In this document: one piece after another, positions 9,177-19,431 of the stretch | Layout: each line of letters starts with the position of its first letter | Position numbering within the stretch: the stretch's first letter is position 1 | DNA from: Nitrosomonas sp. | GTDB lineage: Bacteria > Pseudomonadota > Gammaproteobacteria > Burkholderiales > Nitrosomonadaceae | Length of the DNA: 64,000 nucleotides | NCBI GenBank assembly: GCA_019635215.1 | Contig: JAHBZZ010000014.1 | Span: 1 to 64,000 of the forward strand | Direction of reading: 5' to 3' | Program-made: the position numbers and the translations under genes | Notes under the pieces: model-generated | The model's database searches: none | The model's input: only the letters and a program-made list of their open reading frames with translations | Told to the model about the DNA's origin: nothing

Positions 9177-11582
9177 ATGGTCAATATTGAAATCGACGGT
9201 AAACAAGTCTCAGTACCGAAGGGCAGCACCATTATGGATGGTGCTAAAGAGGTTGGGATCTACATTCCTCATTTTTGCTACCACAAAAAGTTATCCATAG
9301 CGGCAAACTGTCGTATGTGCCTGGTTCAGGTGGAAAAAGCACCTAAGCCACTACCTGCCTGTGCGACACCCGTGATGGAAGGTATGAAGGTGTATACTCA
9401 CTCCAAACAGGCGATTACTGCACAAAAAGGCGTGATGGAATTTCTTCTGATTAATCACCCACTTGATTGCCCAATCTGTGATCAGGGGGGGGAGTGTCAG
9501 TTACAGGATCTTGCGGTTGGGTATGGTGCAAGTGGTTCTCGCTATCAGGAGGCTAAACGCGTTGTTGTCAATAAAAACCTCGGGCCGCTGATATCAACCG
9601 ATATGACACGATGCATACATTGTACGCGTTGTGTGCGATTCGGGCAGGAAATTGCCGGAATTATGGAGCTTGGAATGGCCGGACGTGGTGAGCATTCCGA
9701 AATTCTGTCCTTTGTTGGTAAAACAGTGGATTCCGAATTGTCCGGTAATGTAATTGATCTTTGTCCAGTAGGTGCGCTGGTAAGTAAGCCATTCCGTTAT
9801 TCCGCGCGTACATGGGAATTGTCGCGTAGAAAATCCATCAGCCCACATTGCGGATTGGGGTCCAATTTGATTGTTCAGGTGAAACATAATCGCGTAATGC
9901 GCGTTCTGCCGCGTGACAATGAAGCGCTTAATGAGTGTTGGTTGTCGGACAAGGATCGTTTTTCTTATGAAGGGTTAAATTCAGAAGATCGTTTGACGCA
10001 ACCCATGATTAAGCGGGATGGTCAGTGGCAAATATGCAGCTGGCAGGATGCCTTGGAATTTACTGCAAATAAGCTTCTAGAAGTAAAAGATAATCATGGT
10101 TCTGAAAGTTTAGCCGCATTAGGTTCGGCGCATAGTACTATTGAGGAGTTGTATCTGCTGCAGAAATTAATGCGTGGATTAGGCAGTGGTAACGTCGATC
10201 ATCGCTTGCGTCAGTCGGATTTCACAGTCGATCAGTCGCTGCGTGGTGTACCTTGGCTCGGGACCAGTGTTGCAGCGATATCTGAATTAAAGTCAGTTCT
10301 GATTATAGGCAGTACCCTGCGCAAAGACCACCCGTTAATCGCACAGCGCATCAGACAGGCTGTAAAAAAAGGAACACAGCTGAATATCATCAATCCAGTT
10401 GATGACGATTTGTTGATTAAAACAAGCAATAAGATTATCGTTGCCCCAGATGAGATTGCCAGAACATTGGTATCAGTACTCAAACATGCATTCCAGATAA
10501 AAAACATAAACCCACCTGAAGTATTAAAGCAATTATTTAGTTCAGCTCAGGGTGATGACGCGGAAAATGCCGCGTCAATAGCACAAAGTCTGATAGATAA
10601 CACTCCGGCTGCAGTTTATCTCGGTAATATGGCGCAACACCATCCAAACTATGCGAAGCTTCATATGTTGGCATTTGCACTTGCAGAGCTTATTGAAGCA
10701 AGCTTTGGCATTCTGGGTGAAGCAGCTAATAGTGTGGGAGCTTATATTGCTGGCGCAATACCGGATTTATCGAGTTTGTCTTCAACCACTGGTCTTTATC
10801 CAGGAGAAGTGGCGGGCCTAAATGTTGCACAAATGTTAAGCGATACTTCAGCACATCAATGTCGCGCATTTGTTTTAATGAACATTGAGCCTGAATTTGA
10901 TACTTATAATGCTCATCAGGCGTTAAAATCAATTCAGGCTGCAGATTTTGTTGTTTCTCTTACGGCATTTAAAGGTAATACCTCAGATTATGCCGATGTA
11001 ATGCTTCCTATCGCACCATTTACCGAGACATCGGGTACTTTTGTGAATACTGAAGGTCGTGTACAAAGTTTTAATGGCGTTGTGGCGCCATTGGGTGATG
11101 CTCGCCCGGCATGGAAAATATTACGAGTACTGGGTAGTCTGTTGAATCTCAGTGATTTTAATTTTGATACGCCGGAAGAAATCCGCGAGAAAGTATTCGT
11201 GCATGGTATGGAAGTTGGCAAGTATCTGAATAATAGCCTTGAGATTTCGAATATTGATCTTGAATCAAAAAGGAATAATGCGATTCAGCGTATCGGCGAA
11301 GTGCCCATATATCAGGCAGACACGATTGTTCGTCGCGCACAATCGTTGCAGCAGACCAAAGATGCTTTATCCATCTACGTATGGATGTCCACAGAGCTGA
11401 TGAATCGATTAGGAATCAATGCGGGTGATCAGGTCAAAGTAAAACAAGCGGGAGCAACCATACAGCTCGAAGCGGCGTGTGACAAGAAGCTTCCGGCAGA
11501 TTGTGTACGTATTGTTTGTGCGCATCCTAAAACATTTTCCTTGGGGGCGATGTTTGGAGAAATATCGATAGAAAAACTGTGA
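9177..11582 (+). CDS. nuoG: NADH-quinone oxidoreductase subunit G
   Basis: This is the 75-kDa iron-sulfur subunit, 801 aa. N1b ligands are in HFCYHKKL and CRMCLVQVE plus ACATPV. N5 is HPLDCPICDQGGECQLQD. N4 is TRCIHCTRCVRF plus DLCPVGAL. A molybdopterin-oxidoreductase-like domain follows from about residue 220. The extra N7 cluster of E. coli-type NuoG looks absent: where C-x2-C-x3-C is expected the sequence is SPHCGLGSN, with only one Cys kept. The ATG start gives a standard N-terminus. Confidence 0.97.
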   Translation: MVNIEIDGKQVSVPKGSTIMDGAKEVGIYIPHFCYHKKLSIAANCRMCLVQVEKAPKPLPACATPVMEGMKVYTHSKQAITAQKGVMEFLLINHPLDCPICDQGGECQLQDLAVGYGASGSRYQEAKRVVVNKNLGPLISTDMTRCIHCTRCVRFGQEIAGIMELGMAGRGEHSEILSFVGKTVDSELSGNVIDLCPVGALVSKPFRYSARTWELSRRKSISPHCGLGSNLIVQVKHNRVMRVLPRDNEALNECWLSDKDRFSYEGLNSEDRLTQPMIKRDGQWQICSWQDALEFTANKLLEVKDNHGSESLAALGSAHSTIEELYLLQKLMRGLGSGNVDHRLRQSDFTVDQSLRGVPWLGTSVAAISELKSVLIIGSTLRKDHPLIAQRIRQAVKKGTQLNIINPVDDDLLIKTSNKIIVAPDEIARTLVSVLKHAFQIKNINPPEVLKQLFSSAQGDDAENAASIAQSLIDNTPAAVYLGNMAQHHPNYAKLHMLAFALAELIEASFGILGEAANSVGAYIAGAIPDLSSLSSTTGLYPGEVAGLNVAQMLSDTSAHQCRAFVLMNIEPEFDTYNAHQALKSIQAADFVVSLTAFKGNTSDYADVMLPIAPFTETSGTFVNTEGRVQSFNGVVAPLGDARPAWKILRVLGSLLNLSDFNFDTPEEIREKVFVHGMEVGKYLNNSLEISNIDLESKRNNAIQRIGEVPIYQADTIVRRAQSLQQTKDALSIYVWMSTELMNRLGINAGDQVKVKQAGATIQLEAACDKKLPADCVRIVCAHPKTFSLGAMFGEISIEKL

Positions 11583-11604
11583 TGCTCAGGATTGGAATTA
11601 ATTG

Positions 11605-12702
11605 ATGGAATTTATACAACAGTTGTTTGAACAGTTATTCGGAGCGGAATGGGGTTTTATGCTGTTCACACTTGTGAAGAATCTGATATATATCATTGCC
11701 ATTGCCGTTCCATTGTTGCTTGGCGTTGCTTATCTTACTTTCGCTGAACGTAAGATTATTGCTTACATGCAGATACGTGTAGGTCCCAATCGTGTGACGT
11801 TTTTTGGGATACCCTGGCTGCGAGGCTGGGGGCAGCCGATTGCGGATGCTGTTAAAGCATTGATGAAGGAAATTGTTATCCCGACCGGGGCGAACAAGTT
11901 TCTTTTTATTCTGGCACCGATACTGACAATTATGCCTGCATTAGCGGCTTGGGCAGTCGTGCCATTTTCCGCTGAGCTGGTGTTAGCGGATATCAATGCC
12001 GGATTGCTGTATATTTTGGCAATGACATCAATGGGCATTTATGGTGTGATCATAGCCGGTTGGGCATCAAATTCTAAGTATGCATTTCTGGGGGCAATGC
12101 GTTCTGCAGCTCAAGTCGTATCGTATGAACTGGCGATGGGTTTTGCGCTGGTGTGTGTACTTATGATGTCTCAAAGTTTGAATCTGGGTGATATTGTAAA
12201 TGGGCAGCAGGGGGGAAGCATGCTGAATTGGTATCTGATTCCCTTGTTTCCAATGTTTCTGGTGTATTTCATTTCTGGTGTAGCGGAAACAAATCGCGCG
12301 CCATTCGATGTTGCGGAAGGTGAATCCGAGATTGTAGCGGGGTTCCATGTAGATTATTCCGGTATGGCGTTTACCGTATTTTTTCTGGCAGAATATGCGA
12401 ATATGATCCTGGTTGCGACGTTAACCGCGATCATGTTCTTGGGGGGATGGTTGCCACCACTGGATATAGCGCCACTTAACATGATACCCGGATTTATATG
12501 GTTATTATTTAAAATAGCATTTTTGTTATTCTTTTTCCTCTGGTTCCGTGCGACATTCCCAAGATACCGCTATGACCAGATTATGAGACTGGGTTGGAAA
12601 GTATTTATTCCAATTACACTGATCTGGATTGTTGTATTAGGCTTGATGATGCAACTGCCAGAATCCGTAAGGAATGATTTTCCATTCAATCTATGGTTCT
12701 AA
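11605..12702 (+). CDS. nuoH: NADH-quinone oxidoreductase subunit H
   Basis: This membrane subunit (ND1) lines the quinone chamber at the joint of the two arms, 365 aa, eight or more helices. Conserved loops are present: [31 protein letters not shown] and [27 protein letters not shown] (key part [19 protein letters not shown]). I start it at ATG 11605 rather than the adjacent TTG 11602. nuoG ends 22 bp upstream. Confidence 0.97.
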   Translation: MEFIQQLFEQLFGAEWGFMLFTLVKNLIYIIAIAVPLLLGVAYLTFAERKIIAYMQIRVGPNRVTFFGIPWLRGWGQPIADAVKALMKEIVIPTGANKFLFILAPILTIMPALAAWAVVPFSAELVLADINAGLLYILAMTSMGIYGVIIAGWASNSKYAFLGAMRSAAQVVSYELAMGFALVCVLMMSQSLNLGDIVNGQQGGSMLNWYLIPLFPMFLVYFISGVAETNRAPFDVAEGESEIVAGFHVDYSGMAFTVFFLAEYANMILVATLTAIMFLGGWLPPLDIAPLNMIPGFIWLLFKIAFLLFFFLWFRATFPRYRYDQIMRLGWKVFIPITLIWIVVLGLMMQLPESVRNDFPFNLWF

Positions 12703-12717
12703 AAAAGAGCGCATATT

Positions 12718-13206
12718 ATGAATCGAATCAAAAAGTTTTTTAGTACTTTTCTGTTATTAGAGTTGTGGAAGGGAATGATGGTAACCGGGCGTTACATGTT
12801 TAAGCCCAAGATAACCGTGCATTACCCTGAAGAAAAAACGCCTCAGTCGCCACGATTCCGTGGCTTGCATGCACTGCGTCGTTATCCGAACGGAGAGGAG
12901 CGTTGCATTGCCTGCAAGTTGTGCGAAGCCGTGTGTCCTGCGATGGCTATTACTATTGATTCTGAACAGCGTGAAGATGGTACAAGAAGGACTACGCGTT
13001 ATGATATTGATCTAGCTAAATGTATATTCTGTGGATTTTGTGAAGAATCCTGTCCGGTTGATTCAATAGTAGAAACACGCATACTCGAATATCATGGTGA
13101 AAAGAGAGGTGATCTGATATACACCAAAGAAATGCTGCTTGCTATTGGTGATCGATATGAAGAGCAAATTGCCAAAGATAGAGAAGCAGATGCGCGTTAT
13201 CGTTGA
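12718..13206 (+). CDS. nuoI: NADH-quinone oxidoreductase subunit I
   Basis: This ferredoxin-like subunit carries clusters N6a and N6b, which pass electrons from the NADH arm to NuoB. It is 162 aa. Two C-x2-C-x2-C-x3-CP motifs are complete: [17 protein letters not shown] and [17 protein letters not shown]. The N-terminal amphipathic helix that docks on the membrane is present. It lies 15 bp after nuoH and 21 bp before the start chosen for nuoJ. Confidence 0.98.
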   Translation: MNRIKKFFSTFLLLELWKGMMVTGRYMFKPKITVHYPEEKTPQSPRFRGLHALRRYPNGEERCIACKLCEAVCPAMAITIDSEQREDGTRRTTRYDIDLAKCIFCGFCEESCPVDSIVETRILEYHGEKRGDLIYTKEMLLAIGDRYEEQIAKDREADARYR

Positions 13207-13227
13207 TCCTTGTTGGTAAAAATACCT

Positions 13228-13833
13228 ATGAATTTTCAGGATATAATATTTTACGTTTTTTCAACCATTCTAATTGTTTCAGCATTAGGTGTTGTAACTT
13301 CCCGTAATCCGGTTTATTCGGCATTACTGTTGGTTTTATCATTCATAACCTGTGCTGGCTTATGGCTTTTGCTAGAAGCGGAATTTTTAGCGATAACTTT
13401 GGTGCTTGTTTATGTCGGTGCAGTTATGGTGCTGTTTTTGTTCGTCGTGATGATGCTTGATATTAATCTGGCACAATTACGCGAAGGATTCTGGAGGTGG
13501 TTTCCAGTCGGTGGATTGATAGCACTCGTTATTGTTGCAGAGATTGCTTTAATTATGTCAGGTTCCTATTTTGGTCTTGAAGAAATGCCGACACCGGAGC
13601 CTAAACCGGCTGATTATAGCAATACCAAAGAATTAGGGCGTCTTCTTTATACTGAGTATGTTTATGCATTCGAATTGGCAGCAGTGCTGTTACTTGTTGC
13701 GATGGTGGCGGCGATTGCGTTGACATTGCGTCATCGTGACGATAAAAAATCACTTGATATCGCTAGGCAAGTCAGCGTAAAGAAAGAAGACAGGCTGCGC
13801 ATTATTTCCATGCCGGCAGAGAAGAAAGAATAA
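13228..13833 (+). CDS. nuoJ: NADH-quinone oxidoreductase subunit J
   Basis: This membrane subunit (ND6) has about five helices, 201 aa from this start. The ND6 pi-bulge region is visible as LVYVGAVMVLFLFVVMML (shortened here), preceded by SRNPVYSALLL. I prefer ATG 13228 over the in-frame TTG at 13210 because it gives the usual short N-terminus before the first helix. Neither has a clear Shine-Dalgarno. The C-terminal ~35 residues are polar and cytosolic. Confidence 0.94.
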   Translation: MNFQDIIFYVFSTILIVSALGVVTSRNPVYSALLLVLSFITCAGLWLLLEAEFLAITLVLVYVGAVMVLFLFVVMMLDINLAQLREGFWRWFPVGGLIALVIVAEIALIMSGSYFGLEEMPTPEPKPADYSNTKELGRLLYTEYVYAFELAAVLLLVAMVAAIALTLRHRDDKKSLDIARQVSVKKEDRLRIISMPAEKKE

Positions 13834-13868
13834 ATACAAAGAACTGGATCAAAAAGAGGTATTAAGTC

Positions 13869-14174
13869 TTGGTATCGTTATCTCATTATTTAGTGTTAGG
13901 GGCGATTTTATTTGCTATTGGAATTGTTGGTATTTTTCTTAACCGGAAAAATATTATCATTATACTGATGTCGATTGAATTGATGCTGCTGGCAGTCAAT
14001 ATAAACTTTGTCGCGTTTTCACACTACCTTCAGGACATATCGGGACAGATATTCGTGTTTTTCATCTTAACTGTTGCTGCGGCAGAAGCGGCAATCGGTC
14101 TCGCGATTCTTGTCGTGTTATTCCGTAACTTGCGCACGATTAATGTAGATGATCTGGATAGATTAAAAGGTTAA
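13869..14174 (+). CDS. nuoK: NADH-quinone oxidoreductase subunit K
   Basis: This membrane subunit (ND4L) has three helices, 101 aa, exactly the family size. The two buried glutamates of the proton path are in [16 protein letters not shown] and in [13 protein letters not shown]. The start is TTG, supported by AGAGG at 13855-13859 with a 9-bp spacer. The C-terminus [15 protein letters not shown] is typical. Confidence 0.96.
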   Translation: MVSLSHYLVLGAILFAIGIVGIFLNRKNIIIILMSIELMLLAVNINFVAFSHYLQDISGQIFVFFILTVAAAEAAIGLAILVVLFRNLRTINVDDLDRLKG

Positions 14175-14225
14175 TTCAAAGATCGGCATACTAAAATACA
14201 TAACTGATACTAATAACTGATAGAG

Positions 14226-16166
14226 ATGCAGACACTTTATTTACTGGTGCCGGTTGCACCACTGATAGGCGCTATCGTTGCCGGATTATTTGGTCGCTAC
14301 ATAGGTACTACATGGAGCCATCGGATAACAATTTCATTAGTTTTTGCTTCATTGATTGCTTCATTGATCATTTTTATAGATGTCTTGGAAGGGAATGTTT
14401 TTAATGGAGCAGTATATACATGGCTTGTGACGGGTGATACAAGCTTTGAAATTGGATTCTTGATTGATCAATTATCTGCAACAATGATGGTTGTTGTCAG
14501 TCTGGTATCCTTAATGGTGCATATCTATACCATTGGGTATATGCAGGGCGATCCAGGGTACCAGCGTTTTTTCAGTTACATATCGTTATTCACGTTTTCA
14601 ATGATGATGTTGGTTATGTCGAATAACTTCCTGCAATTGTTCTTTGGTTGGGAAGCTGTGGGTTTGGTATCCTATTTGTTGATTGGTTTTTGGTATACGC
14701 GACCGACGGCCGTTTATGCAAATCTCAAAGCTTTTTTGGTCAACCGGGTAGGGGACTTTGGCTTTCTACTCGGTATTGCACTGGTATTGATGTACTTTGG
14801 TACGCTTGACTATGCGGCTGTATTTTCGCAAGCACCTGATATGGCGGAACAGACGATTGAGTTAATTCCCGATTTGCCATGGTTGCTGATGACCGTAATC
14901 TGTATTTTATTGTTTATCGGTGCAATGGGTAAGTCGGCTCAGTTTCCATTGCATGTCTGGTTGCCGGATTCCATGGAAGGTCCGACACCGATTTCAGCAC
15001 TGATCCATGCCGCTACAATGGTAACTGCGGGTATTTTTATGGTAGCACGGATGTCTCCATTGTTTGAGTTGTCTGATGTTGCACTTTCGACAATATTAGT
15101 TGTCGGCGGCATTACAACTTTGTTCATGGCACTAGTGGCTGTTGTGCAGACCGACATCAAACGTGTCGTAGCTTATTCGACCCTGTCGCAACTTGGCTAT
15201 ATGACTGTCGCGCTTGGTGCATCCGCCTATTCCGCCGCTATTTTTCATTTGATGACGCATGCTTTCTTTAAAGCCGTGCTGTTTTTAGGTGCCGGTTCGG
15301 TCATCATCGCCATGCACCACGAGCAAAATATGGAGAAAATGGGCGGACTGAAGAAATACATGCCAATAACCTACTGGACAATGTTTATTGCAGCACTCGC
15401 AAGTGCAGGTGTGCCAGGATTTTCTGGATTTTTCTCCAAAGATGCGATTATTGAGGCTGTTGCACTGGCGGATATTCCTTTTGTCGGCTTTGCTCATTTT
15501 TGTGTATTGGCTACAGTGTTTGTCACAGCATTGTATACATTCAGATTGCTGTTTATGACATTTCACGGCCAACCGCGTATGGATGAACACACAAAATCAC
15601 ATTTGCATGAATCCCCATGGGTTGTCACATTACCTCTTGTCATTCTCGCTATACCAACTGTTGGCGCAGGCTGGTTTATCGGTCCGATGGTGTTTGGTGA
15701 CTATTTCAACGGTGTCATCTATGTGCTTCCAGAGCATGCTGCAATCGAGAAACTTGGCGCAGGATTTACGGGGGTGATTGGAATGATGGTGCATGCGTTG
15801 ACGACAGCGCCTTTCTGGTTGTCTCTGACAGGCATTTTTACTGCCTGGTATCTTTACATTGTGAAAACAGGAATACCCGTTAAAATCAAATCCACATTTA
15901 AGCCAATCTATATTGTTTTGGACAAAAAATACTATATTGATGAATTATATTCCTGGCTATTTGCCGGTGGAACAAGAAAACTTGGCACCGTACTGTGGAA
16001 GTTTGGCGATATTAAGTTGATTGACGGGTTGATTGTGAATGGATCTGCGCGTTGCGTAGGCTGGTTTGCGACTGTGGTTAAACGATTCCAGACGGGATAC
16101 ATTTATCATTATGCATTTACAATGATCGTGGGAATTTTTGCAATCCTTACCCTGTGGTTATATTGA
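14226..16166 (+). CDS. nuoL: NADH-quinone oxidoreductase subunit L
   Basis: This is the distal antiporter-like membrane subunit (ND5), 646 aa, which pumps protons and carries the long lateral helix. WEAVGLVSYLLIGFWY holds the channel Glu, AMGKSAQFPLHVWLPDSMEGPTPISALIHAATMV (conserved core KSAQFPLHVWLPD and HAATMV) holds the central Lys/His, and THAFFKAVLFLGAGSVI follows. The C-terminal lateral helix is present from about residue 530. Full length. Confidence 0.97.
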   Translation: MQTLYLLVPVAPLIGAIVAGLFGRYIGTTWSHRITISLVFASLIASLIIFIDVLEGNVFNGAVYTWLVTGDTSFEIGFLIDQLSATMMVVVSLVSLMVHIYTIGYMQGDPGYQRFFSYISLFTFSMMMLVMSNNFLQLFFGWEAVGLVSYLLIGFWYTRPTAVYANLKAFLVNRVGDFGFLLGIALVLMYFGTLDYAAVFSQAPDMAEQTIELIPDLPWLLMTVICILLFIGAMGKSAQFPLHVWLPDSMEGPTPISALIHAATMVTAGIFMVARMSPLFELSDVALSTILVVGGITTLFMALVAVVQTDIKRVVAYSTLSQLGYMTVALGASAYSAAIFHLMTHAFFKAVLFLGAGSVIIAMHHEQNMEKMGGLKKYMPITYWTMFIAALASAGVPGFSGFFSKDAIIEAVALADIPFVGFAHFCVLATVFVTALYTFRLLFMTFHGQPRMDEHTKSHLHESPWVVTLPLVILAIPTVGAGWFIGPMVFGDYFNGVIYVLPEHAAIEKLGAGFTGVIGMMVHALTTAPFWLSLTGIFTAWYLYIVKTGIPVKIKSTFKPIYIVLDKKYYIDELYSWLFAGGTRKLGTVLWKFGDIKLIDGLIVNGSARCVGWFATVVKRFQTGYIYHYAFTMIVGIFAILTLWLY

Positions 16167-16250
16167 GAATTCTTCACCTGATATGTTCATTGACAGAATC
16201 AATTCTTTTACTCGCAACAAATAAACACTAATAATTAGAACGGATTAAGC

Positions 16251-17735
16251 ATGTTGTTTGGAATCCCACTTTTAAGTTTGATTATCTGGCTGCCAATACT
16301 ATTCGGTGTGGTTGTTTTTGCTACGGGCGGTGATCGCAATGCACAGTTGGCACGCTGGACAGCACTCACAGGATCGATCTTAGGTTTCCTGGTAGCCATT
16401 CCATTATATACAGGGTTCGACCCTTCAACGAGTGCAATGCAATTTGTGGAAAATCACGCATGGTTTGAACGTTTCAATGTTAATTACCACATCGGTGCGG
16501 ACGGCATTTCGATGCCGTTGATTCTGCTGAACTGCTTTATGACGCCATTGGTAGTTATTGCGGGTTGGCAGGTTATTCAGGAGCGAGTGTCTCAGTATAT
16601 GGGCGCATTCATGATGATGTCGGGTATAGTCAATGGTGTTTTCGCTTCGCTGGATGCTGTTTTGTTTTACGTTTTCTGGGAAGCATCGTTAATACCGATG
16701 TTCCTGATTATTGGTATTTGGGGCGGACCCAACAGAGTATATGCAGCGATCAAGTTTTTCTTATATACCTTATTGGGTTCATTACTGATGCTGATTGCTT
16801 TTATTTATCTCTATCAGTTGTCAGGAGGTAGTTTCTCAATTGCAGATTATCATCAGTTGCCCATTCCGTTTAATGCACAGATTCTGATTTTCGTCGCTTT
16901 CCTGCTTGCGTTTGCCGTCAAAGTGCCCATGTGGCCTGTACATACATGGTTACCTGACGCACACGTTGAGGCGCCTACCGGTGGTTCAGTGATCTTGGCT
17001 GCTATCATGCTGAAACTTGGGGGATATGGTTTCTTACGTTTTTCTTTACCGATTGTACCTGATGCGAGTCACTATCTGGCTGAGATGATGATCGTGCTGT
17101 CATTGATTGCCGTTGTTTATATCGGTCTTATCGCGCTCATGCAAGCTGATATGAAAAAGTTGATTGCCTATTCCTCTATTGCGCATATGGGATTTGTAAC
17201 TTTGGGTTTCTTTCTGTTCAACGCATATGGTATAGAAGGTGCCATGGTTCAGATGATTTCTCATGGTTTTATATCGGGTGCCATGTTTCTGTGTGTTGGC
17301 GTGTTGTATGATCGATTGCATTCACGTCAGATAGCCGATTATGGTGGGGTTGTCAACAGAATGCCTGTTTTTGCAGCATTCTTTATGCTGTTTGCGATGG
17401 CCAACGCCGGATTGCCGGGCACCAGCGGTTTTGTCGGGGAATTTATGGTAATCATGGGTTCCGTCAAGGTTAATTTTTGGTATGCCTTTTTGGCGGCCAC
17501 TACATTGATCTTCGGGGCTGCTTATACATTGTGGATGTATAAACGTGTCATTTTCGGATCGGTCGCCAGTCCCGCAGTAGAGGTATTGCAGGATATTTCA
17601 AAACGTGAATTCATGATACTTGCCATATTAGCTGTCATGGTATTGTGGCTGGGTGTTTATCCGTTCCCATTGACTGAAGTGATGCACGCGACTGTAGATA
17701 ATTTGCTTGATCATGTCAGTAATAGCAAGCTCTAA
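16251..17735 (+). CDS. nuoM: NADH-quinone oxidoreductase subunit M
   Basis: This antiporter-like subunit (ND4) is 494 aa with about 14 helices. The proton-path Glu is in YVFWEASLIPMFLIIG and the central Lys/His region is AVKVPMWPVHTWLPDAHVEAPTGGSV (core VKVPMWPVHTWLPDAHVEAP). ISHGFISGAMFLCVGVLYDR is also characteristic. It lies 84 bp after nuoL and 45 bp before nuoN. Confidence 0.97.
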   Translation: MLFGIPLLSLIIWLPILFGVVVFATGGDRNAQLARWTALTGSILGFLVAIPLYTGFDPSTSAMQFVENHAWFERFNVNYHIGADGISMPLILLNCFMTPLVVIAGWQVIQERVSQYMGAFMMMSGIVNGVFASLDAVLFYVFWEASLIPMFLIIGIWGGPNRVYAAIKFFLYTLLGSLLMLIAFIYLYQLSGGSFSIADYHQLPIPFNAQILIFVAFLLAFAVKVPMWPVHTWLPDAHVEAPTGGSVILAAIMLKLGGYGFLRFSLPIVPDASHYLAEMMIVLSLIAVVYIGLIALMQADMKKLIAYSSIAHMGFVTLGFFLFNAYGIEGAMVQMISHGFISGAMFLCVGVLYDRLHSRQIADYGGVVNRMPVFAAFFMLFAMANAGLPGTSGFVGEFMVIMGSVKVNFWYAFLAATTLIFGAAYTLWMYKRVIFGSVASPAVEVLQDISKREFMILAILAVMVLWLGVYPFPLTEVMHATVDNLLDHVSNSKL

Positions 17736-17780
17736 TATAATCCCAGAATAATAATTTCTCGATATGAGGATGAGCGATTA

Positions 17781-19226
17781 ATGAATTTTTTATCACCCGA
17801 TTTTTCACCGGCTTACTCGGAAATTTTTATACTTTTGATGGTTTGCCTGATTATGCTGATTGATCTGGCAATAGGTGAAAAAAGACGCTATATAACCTAT
17901 GGGCTGACCCAGGCGACATTGATTGGGTGTGCTGTCCTGACTTTTGTTTCATTCTCTGAAGAAACTAAGTTTACTTTCTCAGGCATGTTCGTTGACGACG
18001 CCATGGCGGATATCCTCAAGCTGATGGTATTTGCTACAGTTTCGGCAGTGTTGATTTACTCTTATACCTATGTTCGGGATCGCGGTATTTTAACTGGAGA
18101 ATTTTTTAGCTTAATCCTGTTTGCTACGCTTGGCATGATGGTGATGATTTCTGCCAGTCATTTTCTGACACTTTATATCGGTCTGGAATTATTGTCGTTG
18201 TCTTTGTATGCATTAGTTGCGTTGCGCCGAGATTCCCTCGTCGCGACCGAAGCTGCAATGAAATTTTTTGTGCTGGGTGCTCTAGCTTCAGGTTTCCTGC
18301 TATACGGTATGTCCATGGTTTATGGCGCAACCGGTTCGCTACATATTCAAAAAGTGGCTGAAGCCATCGTCAATGGTGTAGGCAATCATGAAGTTCTTGT
18401 CGTAGGTCTGGTATTTATCGTAGCTGGATTAGCGTTCAAATTGAGTGCTGCACCATTTCATATGTGGGCGCCTGATGTTTACCAGGGGGCACCGACAGCG
18501 ATTACATTATTTATTGGATCCGCGCCAAAACTGGCTGCTTTTGCATTCGTGATGCGCTTGTTGATTGATGGATTGGGTGAATTGGTTGCCGACTGGCAAG
18601 GTATGCTCGTCATACTGGCAGTATTATCGATGGCTGTTGGTAATATTGCAGCAATTGTCCAAACCAATATCAAACGTATGCTTGCTTATTCAACCATTTC
18701 GCACATGGGTTTTATGATTCTGGGTTTTATCAGTGCTGACTGGAATGGTTACAGCTCCGCATTATTTTATGTAATTACCTATGTACTCATGACGCTTGGT
18801 ATTTTTGCATTGATCATGATTCTGTGCCGTAGTGGGTTTGAGGCTGAAGAAATCAGTGATTTTAAGGGGTTAAGTAAAAGAAACGCATGGTATGCTTTTA
18901 TGGCTATGATATTAATGTTTTCCTTAGCCGGCATACCGCCGATGGTAGGCTTTTATGCAAAACTGGCTGTATTGCAGGCTGTCGTTAATGCCGGATTTAT
19001 ATGGGTTGCAGTTGCAGCGGTATTATTCTCGTTAATTGGCGCTTTTTATTATCTGAGAATCGTCAAGTTCATGTATTTTGACGTACCTGAAACAAATGAT
19101 CCAATTACTGTTAAGTTTGATGTCAAACTACTGATTAGCGCAAATGGATTGGCTATTCTACTATTGGGGATATTTCCTCAGTCACTCATGGGTTTAAGTC
19201 TTTACGCAATTCAAAATTCGATGTAA
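17781..19226 (+). CDS. nuoN: NADH-quinone oxidoreductase subunit N
   Basis: This is the third antiporter-like subunit (ND2), 481 aa, and the last gene of the operon. [21 protein letters not shown] holds the Glu of the first channel half (core [10 protein letters not shown]). [21 protein letters not shown] and [18 protein letters not shown] give the central Lys sites. With it, all fourteen subunits nuoA to nuoN are present in canonical order over 14.7 kb. Confidence 0.97.
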   Translation: MNFLSPDFSPAYSEIFILLMVCLIMLIDLAIGEKRRYITYGLTQATLIGCAVLTFVSFSEETKFTFSGMFVDDAMADILKLMVFATVSAVLIYSYTYVRDRGILTGEFFSLILFATLGMMVMISASHFLTLYIGLELLSLSLYALVALRRDSLVATEAAMKFFVLGALASGFLLYGMSMVYGATGSLHIQKVAEAIVNGVGNHEVLVVGLVFIVAGLAFKLSAAPFHMWAPDVYQGAPTAITLFIGSAPKLAAFAFVMRLLIDGLGELVADWQGMLVILAVLSMAVGNIAAIVQTNIKRMLAYSTISHMGFMILGFISADWNGYSSALFYVITYVLMTLGIFALIMILCRSGFEAEEISDFKGLSKRNAWYAFMAMILMFSLAGIPPMVGFYAKLAVLQAVVNAGFIWVAVAAVLFSLIGAFYYLRIVKFMYFDVPETNDPITVKFDVKLLISANGLAILLLGIFPQSLMGLSLYAIQNSM

Positions 19227-19238
19227 AGCATAAATAAG

Positions 19239-19260
19239 AAGCCTGCACAAACAGGCCTTC
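19239..19260 (+). terminator. Weak hairpin after the nuo operon
   Basis: GCCTG (19241-19245) and CAGGC (19252-19256) form a short stem 14 bp after the nuoN stop. No T run follows directly, so termination here is only a possibility supported by position. Confidence 0.25.
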
Positions 19261-19374
19261 GGTCAAATTACCAGGAAGTTTTAACTTTCTGATAGTCTTT
19301 AAAATTTCTCCATTACTTACACCAATTATTTCTCTGTTGGCAAATGAAATTTATGCGTCAATTGAATGAGTATA

Positions 19375-19401
19375 TTGAGTTTCAGAAATTTATCCCCAAA
19401 T
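19375..19401 (+). promoter_or_regulatory. Sigma-32 (heat-shock) type promoter of htpG
   Basis: TTGAGT (19375-19380), a 13-bp spacer and CCCCAAAT (19394-19401) resemble the heat-shock consensus CTTGAA-N13-CCCCATNT. The GTG start of htpG lies 30 bp further on, the normal distance. The gene class, the box sequence and the spacing agree. The -35 is imperfect at its edges. Confidence 0.6.
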
Positions 19402-19431
19402 TAATTACTTGTTAAATTTAAGGAGAGAACC

